This document shows, in pieces, positions 43,864 through 52,342 of a stretch of 64,000 nt of DNA (the stretch's first letter is position 1; each line of letters starts with the position of its first letter). The position numbers and the translations under genes are program-made. The stretch spans positions 1,054,001 to 1,118,000 of the forward strand of contig NZ_AP022591.1 of assembly GCF_010731795.1 (NCBI RefSeq). The letters run 5' to 3'. Below the pieces are notes generated by a model. That model was given only the letters and a program-made list of their open reading frames with translations. It was not told the origin of the DNA and searched no databases. This stretch comes from Mycolicibacterium celeriflavum. Its GTDB lineage: Bacteria > Actinomycetota > Actinomycetes > Mycobacteriales > Mycobacteriaceae.

Positions 43864-46166
43864 GTTTCTCGATCATGCCGGTTACGTCGACATACCGCCT
43901 CCAGATGCGCGGTGACGCATTCACTTTCGCCGACGCCGAGAACCTGCTCGACTACTTTTCGGCGCTGGGAGTATCGCACCTGTACCTGTCGCCGATCCTC
44001 ACCGCCGCCAAGGGGTCCACCCACGGTTACGACGTCACCGACCCGACCACGGTGTCTGCCGAACTCGGTGGCCCCGAGGGGTTTGCGCGGCTGTCGCGAG
44101 CGGCCCGCGACAAGGGGTTCGGCCTCATCGTGGATATCGTGCCGAACCACGTGGGGGTGGAGAAACCGCGACAGAACCCGTGGTGGTGGGACGTGCTCAA
44201 GCACGGCCGGAATTCGTCGTTCCACTCCTTTTTCGATATCGACTGGGACCTCGACGGTGGGCGTGTCGTGCTGCCTGTGCTCGGATCCGACGACGACGCA
44301 GGCGATCTCGAGGTCGACGACAGCGGGGACGAACCGGTGCTCCGCCTCGGCGACCTCGTCTATCCGATCGCCCCGGGCACCGGTGACGGCACCGGACCGC
44401 AGGTGCATGACCGCCAGCACTACCACCTCGTCGGCTGGCGCGCCGGGATCTGCGGGTACCGCCGGTTCTTCTCGATCACGTCGCTGGCCGGCCTGCGCCA
44501 GGAGGACCGTGCCGTCTTCGACGCCACCCACGCCGAGGTGAAGCGCTGGTTCGACGAGGGGTTGGTCGACGGAATCCGCATCGACCACCCCGACGGGCTC
44601 TCGAATCCGGCCGGCTATCTCACGTGGCTGCGGGAGCTCACCGGTCCGGATGCCTGGATCGTGATCGAGAAGATCCTCGCCGCCGACGAGCCGCTGGAAC
44701 CGACCCTGCCCATCGCCGGCACCACCGGATATGACGCGATGCGGGAGATCGGCGGAGTGTTCCTCGATCCCGCCGGTGAGCAAGCCCTGACCGACCTGTT
44801 CGACTCCACCGGCGTGTCCTACCGCACGATGCCGGACCTGGCGCGAACTCTGAAGGCCCACGCGGTGACCGACACCCTGCACAGCGAGCTGGCCCGACTG
44901 CGCCGCACGATCGTCGGCGCCACCGGCACCGACCACGACGACCTGCCGGCAGCGATCGCGGCACTGCTCAGCCGCATCGAGGTCTACCGATCCGACTACC
45001 GGTCGTTGTCGGGTGTGCTGCCCAGCGCGCTCGCCGAAACAGCTTCGGCAGAACCAGGTCTGGCCATGCCGCTGGCGATCATCGCGGCGGCGCTGTCGGT
45101 GAGCACAGAAGCCGAGGTGCGGTTGCAGCAGCTGTGCGGCGCGGCGACGGCGAAGTCGATGGAGGATTGCCTGTTCTACCGCGACGCGCGGCTGGTCTCG
45201 CTCAACGAAGTGGGCGCCGAACCGCGCCACTTCGGCGTCAGCGTCGCGGAGTTCCACCAGCGGGCCGCGGTGCGCGCACGGATGTGGCCGACCGCCATGG
45301 TCGCGCTGACCACCCACGACACCAAGCGCGGCGAGGACGTGCGCGCGCGCATCGGGCTGCTCTCGCAGGTGCCGTCGCTGTGGGCGGAGCTGATCGGCAA
45401 GTGGACGTTGGCCACCCCACCGCCGGACGCTGGCACCGGACTTTTCCTGTGGCAGAACCTTTTCGGTGTGTGGCCCGTCGATGGTGCAATCACCGACAAC
45501 CTACGCCAGCGGATACATGCCTACGCCGAGAAGGCGATCCGCGAAGCCGCGGTGCACACCACCTGGAACGATCCGGAAGACGACTTCGAGACGGCGGTGC
45601 ACGCGTGGCTCGACGGTGTGCTCGACGGTCCCGTTGCCGCCGAGATGACCTCGCTGGTGGCCCGGCTGGATTTGCATGCCCGCAGCGACGCGCTCGGCCA
45701 GAAGCTGTTGGCCCTCACCGTGCCAGGTGTTCCCGACATCTACCAGGGCACCGAACTGTGGGAGGACAGCCTCGTCGATCCGGACAACCGCAGGCCCGTC
45801 GACTACACGGCGCGCCGTGACGCGCTGAGCGCGATGCGCCATCCGAAGCTGCGGGTGGTTGCGGCGGCGCTGGCGCTGCGACGGGACCGGCCGACCACCT
45901 TCTCCGAGGGCAGTTACACCCCGATGCTGGCCGACGGCGCCGCGGCCGGGCACCTCGTGGCCTTTCGACGCGGCGGCGAGGTACTGACCGCGGTCACCCG
46001 GCATTCGGTTCGGTTGTCCGAAACCGGTTGGGGTAACACCTCGTTGGCCTTGCCTCCAGGACAGTGGGCCGACCGGATCAGCGGCGCTCGGCACAGCGGT
46101 CGGGTTCAGACCGCGGAGTTGTTCACCGAGCTGCCGGTCGCGCTGCTGGAGCGCACCGATGACTGA
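43860..46166 (+). CDS. treY: Maltooligosyl trehalose synthase
   Basis: Converts the reducing end of maltodextrins to a trehalosyl unit. It is a 768-residue GH13 enzyme with STYRLQMRGDAFTFADAENLLDYF, nucleophile VDGIRIDHPDGLSNP, WIVIEKILAADE and the late motif TTHDTKRGEDVRAR. The start is uncertain: TTG 43860 overlaps the treX stop (TTGA), while ATG 43875 fits homologs about as well. It overlaps treZ by 8 nt. Confidence 0.94.
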
Positions 46167-47937
46167 GACCGGATCGTCGGCTCGGCCGACTGTGTTCACT
46201 GTGTGGGCCCCGCGACCACAGCGGGTGCGGCTCGACGTCGACGGCACACTGCACGACATGGCCCGCTCCGACGGCGGGTGGTGGCACGCAGCGGTCGAAA
46301 CCCATCCCGACGCGCGCTACGGCTTCGTGCTCGACGACGACCCGACCGTGCTTCCCGACCCGCGCTCGCCGCGTCAGCCCGACGGCGTGCACGCGCGATC
46401 CCAATTGTGGCAGCCGGCGCCCGGCGCGTGGGCCGACGACGACTGGGCGGGCCGCTCGATCGAGGGCCGGGTGATCTACGAGCTGCACGTCGGCACCTTC
46501 ACGCCCGACGGAACGTTCGACTCCGCGATCGAAAAGCTGGACTATCTGGTGGATCTCGGCGTCGACTTCGTCGAGTTGATGCCGGTGAATGCGTTCGGCG
46601 GCACCCACGGCTGGGGTTACGACGGTGTGCTCTGGTACGCGGTGCACGAACCCTACGGCGGGCCCGACGCGCTGGTACGGCTGGTCGACGCCTGCCATCG
46701 GCGCGGGCTTGGCGTGCTGATCGACGCCGTGTTCAACCATCTCGGCCCGTCGGGCAACTATCTGCCGCGGTTCGGGCCGTACCTGTCCTCGGGCAGCAAT
46801 CCGTGGGGCGAGTCGATCAACATCGCCGACGCCGACGCCGACGAGGTACGGCGTTACATCATCGACTGCGCGCTGCGCTGGATGCGCGACTTCCACGCCG
46901 ACGGCCTGCGCTTGGACGCGGTGCACGCGCTGGTGGACACGACGGCGATCCACATCCTCGAGGAGCTGTCCGCCGAAACCGATGCGCTCGCAGCGGAGTT
47001 GGGTCGGCCGCTGTCGCTGATCGCCGAGAGCGACCTGAACGATCCGCGGCTCATCACGCCGCGCGATCAAGGCGGCCTCGGGATGACCGCACAGTGGGAC
47101 GACGACATCCACCACGCCATCCACTCCGCGGTGTCGGGTGAACGGCAGGGCTACTACCACGATTTCGGCACGCTGGAGGCGCTGGCCACCACGCTGAAAC
47201 ATGGTTACTACCACGCAGGCACGTACTCGTCGTTCCGGCACCGCAGGCACGGCAGGCCGTTGGACACCGCCACGATTCCGGCCACCCGCCTGCTGGCCTA
47301 CACCCTCACCCACGACCAGGTGGGCAACCGGGCGACCGGCGACCGCCCCTCGCAGAACCTGACGTCCGGCCAACTGGCCGTCAAGGCGGCGCTCGCACTC
47401 GGATCGCCCTACACGGCAATGCTTTTCATGGGCGAGGAGTGGGGCTCGTCGTCGCCGTTCCAGTTCTTCAGCTCGCATCCGGAGCCGGAACTGGCGCGGG
47501 CCACCGCAGAGGGCCGCAAACGCGAGTTCGCCGAGCACGGCTGGGATGCCGACGCGATCCCCGACCCGCAAGACCCCGCGACGTTCCTGCGCTCGAAGCT
47601 GAACTGGGGTGAGGTCGACGAGGGTGATCACGGTCGGCTGCGGCGGGTGTACCGCGAGCTGATCGCGTTGCGGCACCATGAAATTGATTTCGCCGACCCC
47701 TGGCTGGAGCACCTGCGGATCGACTACGACGAAGACGCTCGCTGGATCGTGATGCACCGCGGCGCGCACGCCATTGCCTGCAACCTGGGCGCCGATTCCA
47801 TCGACGTCCCGGTCACGGGCGAGGTGGTGCTGGCGTGGGCCGATCCGACGGTCGGAACCGAAAGCACACGGCTCGAGGGCCATTCGTTCGCTGTTGTCAA
47901 GTCGCCATCCACAGTTACGGCACCTGTGGATAACTGA
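46159..47937 (+). CDS. treZ: Maltooligosyl trehalose trehalohydrolase
   Basis: Releases trehalose from maltooligosyl trehalose. The 592-residue GH13 protein has an N-terminal beta domain (FTVWAPRPQRVRLDVDG), then VIYELHVGTFTPDGTF, nucleophile LRLDAVHALVD, acid/base LIAESDLND and THDQVGNRA. Last gene of the operon. An inverted repeat containing a DnaA-box sequence lies over its final codons. Confidence 0.94.
   Translation: MTETGSSARPTVFTVWAPRPQRVRLDVDGTLHDMARSDGGWWHAAVETHPDARYGFVLDDDPTVLPDPRSPRQPDGVHARSQLWQPAPGAWADDDWAGRSIEGRVIYELHVGTFTPDGTFDSAIEKLDYLVDLGVDFVELMPVNAFGGTHGWGYDGVLWYAVHEPYGGPDALVRLVDACHRRGLGVLIDAVFNHLGPSGNYLPRFGPYLSSGSNPWGESINIADADADEVRRYIIDCALRWMRDFHADGLRLDAVHALVDTTAIHILEELSAETDALAAELGRPLSLIAESDLNDPRLITPRDQGGLGMTAQWDDDIHHAIHSAVSGERQGYYHDFGTLEALATTLKHGYYHAGTYSSFRHRRHGRPLDTATIPATRLLAYTLTHDQVGNRATGDRPSQNLTSGQLAVKAALALGSPYTAMLFMGEEWGSSSPFQFFSSHPEPELARATAEGRKREFAEHGWDADAIPDPQDPATFLRSKLNWGEVDEGDHGRLRRVYRELIALRHHEIDFADPWLEHLRIDYDEDARWIVMHRGAHAIACNLGADSIDVPVTGEVVLAWADPTVGTESTRLEGHSFAVVKSPSTVTAPVDN
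47907..47933. repeat. Inverted repeat with DnaA-box-like sequence at the treZ end
   Basis: Arms ATCCACAG (47907-47914) and CTGTGGAT (47924-47931) are separated by 9 nt. The second arm extends to TGTGGATAA (47925-47933), the reverse complement of the DnaA-box sequence TTATCCACA. It could be a weak hairpin ending the tre mRNA or a pair of DnaA sites. Confidence 0.55.
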
Positions 47938-47975
47938 TTACCCCGAAACCGGTGTTCCGGGTGATGCTCGGATCC

Positions 47976-48416
47976 ATGACGCAACCCTACGCACCGCCGC
48001 CGATCGAATCGGCGACCGATCCGATCCACTCGCCCGCCGACATGTGCCAGCGATGGCGAGCGTTGATGGGGCCGTTGGGTTTCGGTCAGCGTCTGCTCTG
48101 GGTCGGCTTCGTCGGACCCGACCGATGCATGATCAAGGCGATCAGCCAGGTTCCACTTCCAGCGGCGGCGAATTCGCGTCTCGCGGCGTCGGTCATGTCT
48201 GGGGTTCGCGACGTACTCGAGGAGTTCCCGGAGGGCACCACGGTGGCGCTGCTCCTGACCCGCCCCGGCATGGGCCCGATCTCACACCTGGACCGCGAGT
48301 GGGTGTCGCTGCTCACCGACATGGGCAGTGAGCACGGCGTGCCGCTCGAACCCATCTTTCGGGCCAATGACGAGCGATTGGTCCTGGTAGAGCCTGCGCC
48401 AGCGGGGGCGAGCTAA
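47976..48416 (+). CDS. Conserved mycobacterial protein of unknown function
   Basis: A 146-residue soluble-looking protein starting TQPYAPPPIESATDPIHSPADMCQRWRALMGPLGFGQ and ending near EPIFRANDERLVLVEPAP. No signal peptide, helix-turn-helix or catalytic motif is recognised. The alternating hydrophobic strands suggest an alpha/beta fold. ATG 47976 is chosen over the GTG at 47952 because the family-like sequence begins there. It lies between treZ and vapB, with 38 bp after treZ. Confidence 0.65.
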   Translation: MTQPYAPPPIESATDPIHSPADMCQRWRALMGPLGFGQRLLWVGFVGPDRCMIKAISQVPLPAAANSRLAASVMSGVRDVLEEFPEGTTVALLLTRPGMGPISHLDREWVSLLTDMGSEHGVPLEPIFRANDERLVLVEPAPAGAS

Positions 48417-48437
48417 GTGCTACCATGTGCTACATGG
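48417..48437. promoter_or_regulatory. vapBC operator/promoter with direct and inverted repeats
   Basis: Direct repeats GTGCTAC at 48417-48423 and 48427-48433 overlap a perfect palindrome CCATGT-GCT-ACATGG (48423-48437). TACCAT (48421-48426) lies 7 nt before ATG 48434 and fits a leaderless -10. This is the arrangement expected for VapBC autoregulation. Confidence 0.65.
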
Positions 48438-48700
48438 AGCGCATCGGGCTTCGTGAGTTGCGCCAGCACGCCAGTCGCTACATCGGGCGCGTCGCCCGCG
48501 GCGAGTCGATTGAGGTGACGCAGCGCGGGCGCCTCGTCGCCCGCATCGTCCCGGCCCGGCCGGATACCTGGGACGAGATGATCGAGCGCGGCGACCTCAT
48601 TCCGCGGGAGTCGCCCGACCGATTGGAAGATCTCGTTCCCATCAGAGTCGACTTCGATGTCTCGGCGGAACTCCAGCGGCAACGCGAAGACCGCCTGTGA
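48434..48700 (+). CDS. vapB: VapB-type antitoxin
   Basis: This 88-residue Phd/YefM-like antitoxin has a DNA-binding N-terminus IGLRELRQHASRYIGRVARGESIEVTQRGRLVARIVP and an acidic/flexible toxin-binding tail. ATG 48434 is preferred over ATG 48425, which lies in the operator. It overlaps vapC (GTGA). It corresponds in position to VapB11 of M. tuberculosis, next to ilvA. Confidence 0.88.
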   Translation: MERIGLRELRQHASRYIGRVARGESIEVTQRGRLVARIVPARPDTWDEMIERGDLIPRESPDRLEDLVPIRVDFDVSAELQRQREDRL

Positions 48701-49095
48701 ACATCTACCTCGACTCGTCGGCGTTGGTGAAGTTGGTCATCGAAGAATCGGACTCGCCCGCCGTGGCGCAGTATCTGGCGGACTTCCCGCAAGACAACCG
48801 CGTTACTGCCGCAATCACCCGCACGGAACTGCTGCGCGCCGTGAGCCGTCGCGGTGCTGCCGTCGAAAACGCCCGTAGCGCGCTGACGAGGATCAACTTC
48901 GTCGCGCTCACCACCAACTTGCTCGATACCGCAGCGGCATTGACACCGCCCGAGTTGCGTACCCTCGACGCAATCCACCTCGCGGCCGCGCTGACTACAC
49001 CCGAACTGCGTGCGGTTGTCACCTACGACCGGCGGCTAGCCGATGCTGCCAACCGGGCGGGTGTCACCGTCGCCTCGCCCACTCAGAGCAGGTAG
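48697..49095 (+). CDS. vapC: VapC-type PIN-domain ribonuclease toxin
   Basis: This 132-residue PIN nuclease has the four acidic positions present: D6 in YLDSSALVKL, Glu in TRTELLRAV, Asp in LDAIHLAAAL and Asp in VTYDRRLADAA. VapC toxins cleave specific tRNA or rRNA sites; the target here is unknown. The start is GTG. The last 13 bp overlap the convergent ilvA 3' end. Confidence 0.9.
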   Translation: MNIYLDSSALVKLVIEESDSPAVAQYLADFPQDNRVTAAITRTELLRAVSRRGAAVENARSALTRINFVALTTNLLDTAAALTPPELRTLDAIHLAAALTTPELRAVVTYDRRLADAANRAGVTVASPTQSR

Positions 49096-50363
49096 CGGTA
49101 GGCCGGCGAGCCAGGCGCCAGCGCCTCGACGTGGATGTCTGACGCGTGCATCCGCTCGAGTAGGCCGTCGAAATCCGCCGCCGACCCGAGTTCGATACCG
49201 ACCAGCGCTTCTCCGGTCTCGCGGTTGTTGCGCTTGACGTACTCGAACAACGTGATGTCGTCGTTCGGACCGAGAACCTGGTCCAGGAAGCGGCGCAACG
49301 CCCCGGGCTCCTGCGGGAAGTCCACGAGGAAGTAGTGCTTGAGCCCGAGGTGCACCAGCGAGCGCTCCAGCACCTCGCCGTACCGCGACACGTCGTTGTT
49401 GCCACCCGAGATCACGCACACGACAGTCGAATCCGGCTCGATGTCGGTCTCCATCAACGCCGCCACGGACAACGCGCCCGCAGGCTCGGCGATGATGCCC
49501 TCGTTCTGGTAGAGGTCGAGCATCGCGGTGCACACGGCGCCCTCGTCAACCGTGGTGATCGAGACCATGTCGCCCGCCGCCGCCAGCGCCGCGTACGGCA
49601 GCGCTCCCGCGCGGTTCACCGCTGCGCCGTCGACGAACTGGTCGACATCGTCCAAGGTGACCGGTTCGCCCGCGGCCAGCGCCGCGATCATCGCCGCCGC
49701 GCCCGCCGGTTCGACGCCGAGCACGGAGGTCCGGCTCGTCCGCTCGGCCAGATAAGTGGTGATACCCGAGATGCATCCGCCGCCGCCGACTGGAACGACC
49801 ACCAGATCCGGCTCCTCGTCGAGTTGGTCGAGGATCTCGGCGGCGATCGTGCCCTGGCCGGCCATCGTGCGCAGGTCGTCGTAGGGTGGCACCAGCGTCG
49901 CACCCGTGCGGGCGACATCCTCCAACGCGGCGGCCGCGGCCTCGTCGTACGTCCTGCCGACGACGATCAGCTCGATGAACTCGCGGCCGTGGAACCGAAT
50001 GCGGTCGAGCTTCTGCTTGGGTGTCTTGCGGGGCACGTACACGCGGCCGCGGACAGCCATGGAGCGGCATGCCATCGCGAAGCCCTGCGCGTGGTTGCCT
50101 GCCGACGAGCACACCACGCCGGCGGCCAGCTCATCGGCGGACAACTGCATCAACAGGTTGTGCGCCCCGCGCAGCTTGTACGACCGCACCGGCTGCAGGT
50201 CCTCGCGCTTCAGATACACCGTCGCGCCGGTGGCGTCCGAGAGCCGGTCGCTGATCTGCAGTGGGCTGCGCAGCACCACGCCCGAAATTCGCTGAGCAGC
50301 CTCGTCGACGTCGGCCGCGGACAGCGGCGACATTCTCCGGCTCTGGCTCAGTTCAGCGGACAC
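49083..50363 (-). CDS. ilvA: Threonine dehydratase (biosynthetic)
   Basis: Deaminates threonine to 2-oxobutyrate for isoleucine synthesis. It has 426 residues with PLP lysine in VRSYKLRGAHN, SSAGNHAQGFA, glycine loop VPVGGGGCISG and a single C-terminal ACT-like domain (about 335-426), which gives feedback control by isoleucine. GTG 50363 gives the same SAELSQS start as the M. tuberculosis protein. Confidence 0.94.
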   Translation of the reverse strand: MSAELSQSRRMSPLSAADVDEAAQRISGVVLRSPLQISDRLSDATGATVYLKREDLQPVRSYKLRGAHNLLMQLSADELAAGVVCSSAGNHAQGFAMACRSMAVRGRVYVPRKTPKQKLDRIRFHGREFIELIVVGRTYDEAAAAALEDVARTGATLVPPYDDLRTMAGQGTIAAEILDQLDEEPDLVVVPVGGGGCISGITTYLAERTSRTSVLGVEPAGAAAMIAALAAGEPVTLDDVDQFVDGAAVNRAGALPYAALAAAGDMVSITTVDEGAVCTAMLDLYQNEGIIAEPAGALSVAALMETDIEPDSTVVCVISGGNNDVSRYGEVLERSLVHLGLKHYFLVDFPQEPGALRRFLDQVLGPNDDITLFEYVKRNNRETGEALVGIELGSAADFDGLLERMHASDIHVEALAPGSPAYRYLL

Positions 50364-50392
50364 CGGTCAATGGTGCCACCAACCTGGGGTTT

Positions 50393-50830
50393 TCAGTTAA
50401 TCGGGGTCAGCACGAACACCGGGATCTGGCGGTCGGTCTTCTGCTGATACTCGGCATAGTCGGGCCAGGCGTCGACGGCCCGCTTCCACCAGAGGGCCTT
50501 CTCGTCACCGGTGACCTCGCGGGCTTCGTATTCCCTGGTCACGGCGCCGTCCTGCAACTCCACGCGAGGGTGAGCCTTGATGTTGTAGTACCAGACCGGG
50601 TTCTTCGGAGCACCACCCAGCGACGCCACCACCGCGTACTGACCGTCGTGTTCGACACGCATCAACGGCGTCTTGCGGATCTTCCCCGTCTTCGCCCCGA
50701 TCGTGGTCAACAAGATGATGGGCTTGCCCTTCATATCGACGCCGTCGGTGCTGCCCGACTCCATGATCGTGTCGGCGTGGTCGCGCACCCAAGCCCACGG
50801 GCTCGGTTCATAATCTCCGGAAAGCGGCAT
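50393..50830 (-). CDS. Ddn-type F420-dependent nitroreductase family protein
   Basis: This 145-residue protein of the deazaflavin-dependent nitroreductase family has [35 protein letters not shown] and [11 protein letters not shown], the usual F420-binding split barrel. It ends with the family motif RQIPVFVL. The substrate is unknown. ATG 50830 is 6 nt after TAAGCT (50842-50837), so it is probably leaderless. M. tuberculosis has an ortholog beside ilvA (Rv1558). Confidence 0.85.
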   Translation of the reverse strand: MPLSGDYEPSPWAWVRDHADTIMESGSTDGVDMKGKPIILLTTIGAKTGKIRKTPLMRVEHDGQYAVVASLGGAPKNPVWYYNIKAHPRVELQDGAVTREYEAREVTGDEKALWWKRAVDAWPDYAEYQQKTDRQIPVFVLTPIN

Positions 50831-50873
50831 CTCACCAGCTTAGACCGGCAGGAAATCCATCAGCCTGATCCGG

Positions 50874-50893
50874 TGTTTCGGTTGGCCGAAACA
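50874..50893. promoter_or_regulatory. 20-bp palindrome between two divergent genes
   Basis: Perfect inverted repeat TGTTTCGG-TTGG-CCGAAACA. It lies 43 bp upstream of the Ddn-like gene start (minus) and 24 bp upstream of the small membrane protein start (plus), just before its TATCGT hexamer (50906-50911). It looks like a TetR-type operator; no matching regulator is adjacent. Confidence 0.65.
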
Positions 50894-50917
50894 TTGATTA
50901 CGAGCTATCGTGGTTCT

Positions 50918-51148
50918 ATGACCACCGCCGGTGACTTCCGCTCCACGGCCGCGCGCGCCGCGTCCGAGGTGAGCGTTGCCGGAGTGCCGTGGCCGGCGTA
51001 CAAACTGATCGCTCTCGTGCTGGGTGCGGTGGTGGCGCTGGTGGTCGGTGTGGCAACCGCCACCGCGGCCACCGCGGTGCTCGCAGGCGCGGCGGTCGGC
51101 ACGCTCACATGGCTGGTGTTCAGCGCGCTCTGCGCGACGCGCCTCTAG
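50918..51148 (+). CDS. Small membrane protein, unknown function
   Basis: A 76-residue protein with a polar N-terminus (TTAGDFRSTAARAASEVSVAGVPWPAYK) and two hydrophobic helices (about 28-50 and 54-74). It has no known motif. ATG 50918 follows TATCGT by 6 nt (leaderless). Its TAG stop shares CTAG with the convergent SRPBCC gene. Confidence 0.6.
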   Translation: MTTAGDFRSTAARAASEVSVAGVPWPAYKLIALVLGAVVALVVGVATATAATAVLAGAAVGTLTWLVFSALCATRL

Positions 51149-51558
51149 TATTCGATCAGCTTCTTCAGTGTCGCCAGATCGGCGGCCACCGCCGAGGTGT
51201 CGGCGTCGAATTCCCCGTCGGTCATGCCCGGCCGGCGGCGCACGGTGAAAACGACCTCGCAGCGGGGTTCCTCAGAGTCTGTCGGGACACCGCCGGGTTG
51301 TACCCGCATCGGGTTGTAGACCGCTTCCCCGGTCGGCAGACGAACCACGTGGTCGAGCACGCCGAATTCGTTCGGCGGGGCGAACTCGATGGTCACCTCA
51401 CCCAAGGGCGAGTCGGCCACCCAGCCCTCGGCCGTCTGGCGAAGGCCGCCCTCTGCGAGTCCGGCAGCCCACCGCGGCCACGTCCGGGGGTCGGCGGCGA
51501 ACTCGTAGACGGCTTCCGGCGTGCCGTTGATCCAGATACTGACGTGTCGCGACTCCAT
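51145..51558 (-). CDS. SRPBCC (START/Bet v1-like) family protein
   Basis: This 137-residue protein begins ESRHVSIWINGTPEAVYEFAADPRTWPRWAAGLAEGG, the typical SRPBCC opening (polyketide cyclase/dehydrase type), followed by strands and a C-terminal amphipathic helix (DTSAVAADLATLKKLIE). It probably binds a hydrophobic ligand, which is unknown. ATG 51558 is chosen; the open frame upstream lacks family similarity. Confidence 0.78.
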   Translation of the reverse strand: MESRHVSIWINGTPEAVYEFAADPRTWPRWAAGLAEGGLRQTAEGWVADSPLGEVTIEFAPPNEFGVLDHVVRLPTGEAVYNPMRVQPGGVPTDSEEPRCEVVFTVRRRPGMTDGEFDADTSAVAADLATLKKLIEY

Positions 51559-51724
51559 AGGTTCATGGTGGCGCAAAATTCGACTGAGTGCGCCGAATGT
51601 TGGATTGATGCACGCTTTCTTCCATCGGCGTGAGATAAGCCAACACTCGACGCAAGAATCAGAAAAGGCGCCATTTAAGCCGGCGAAATTGCCGTTTAGC
51701 AAATTGCGTCCAGCGTCTCATCGG
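51559..51724. other. Intergenic region, no gene seen
   Basis: 166 bp, less GC-rich than its surroundings, upstream of the SRPBCC gene and downstream of the secreted-protein gene (both minus). No clear operator, terminator or ORF was recognised. Confidence 0.4.
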
Positions 51725-52048
51725 TCAGCTGCACTTCACGCCGACATGCACTGTGGTCGGGTGGTGTTGAAAGGGGTTTCCGATCTGCGCGTTGCCCGTG
51801 AATGTCCTGCCCCGCGGCGACGGCGGCTGAGGCGTACGCGCCGTCTGAACCGAGGTGACCGAACAATCTGACCCGGATCCCACCTTGTTTACGACGACTC
51901 TGTTGCCCTCGGCTTGCAGCTGGGCGATGGTTTCATTCGCCGATTGTCCGGTCGGTGCGGCGACGGCCGGACCGCTGCCGACGGCCAGTGCCGCTGTCAT
52001 CCCGGCAGCCGTGGCCGCTGTGGCAATTGCTATACGTTTGATTTTCAT
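51725..52048 (-). CDS. Small secreted protein, unknown function
   Basis: A 107-residue protein with a Sec signal peptide (KIKRIAIATAATAAG, then hydrophobic to PAVAAPTG, cleavage near residue 31-33). The mature part carries ETIAQLQAEGNRVVVNKVGSG, a CSVTSVQ segment and a C-terminal cysteine, a pattern of small exported mycobacterial proteins with one disulfide. GGAGG 6-7 nt upstream supports ATG 52048, not TTG 52054. Confidence 0.75.
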   Translation of the reverse strand: MKIKRIAIATAATAAGMTAALAVGSGPAVAAPTGQSANETIAQLQAEGNRVVVNKVGSGSDCSVTSVQTARTPQPPSPRGRTFTGNAQIGNPFQHHPTTVHVGVKCS

Positions 52049-52105
52049 TCCCAACCCTCCGACTTCATCAAGAATTCACCGATATTTAAAGTCTAGGGGG
52101 GCGTA

Positions 52106-52136
52106 TGCAACAATCGCCATGGATTCATTTGTTGCA
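52106..52136. repeat. 8-bp inverted repeat TGCAACAA/TTGTTGCA
   Basis: TGCAACAA (52106-52113) and TTGTTGCA (52129-52136) are separated by 15 nt. They lie about 60-90 bp upstream of the secreted-protein start and 4 bp from the larger palindrome. Operator-like; the binding protein is unknown. Confidence 0.6.
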
Positions 52137-52139
52137 CAT

Positions 52140-52183
52140 ATATGAGCCCACATATATGGATCGTCATATATGTGGGCTCATAT
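52140..52183. repeat. 19-bp perfect inverted repeat with 6-nt loop
   Basis: Arms at 52140-52158 (ATATGAGCCCACATATATG) and 52165-52183 (CATATATGTGGGCTCATAT) enclose GATCGT. It sits in the 294-bp region between the end of the sulP gene and the start of the secreted-protein gene (both minus). The rest of that region holds only the smaller repeat at 52106 and likely promoter sequence. No T-run follows on either strand. Confidence 0.85.
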
Positions 52184-52342
52184 TATTGTGACGGCCGCAC
52201 GCCGCGAGGTGCTCGATTGCGAATTGATCGCCGCCTCTGCTGAGGCGTCCCTGCGATCTGGTGCCACGCGCTAGTCGGCGCAGGTGATGAAGAGTGTCTC
52301 AGGCCGCTGAGCGTTGGGCGGGTTCTCGCATATGCGGTCGCA

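Noticed and set aside
52140..52183. dif/Xer recombination site
   Set aside because: The arms do not resemble the actinobacterial dif core and are far longer and more symmetric than a dif site.
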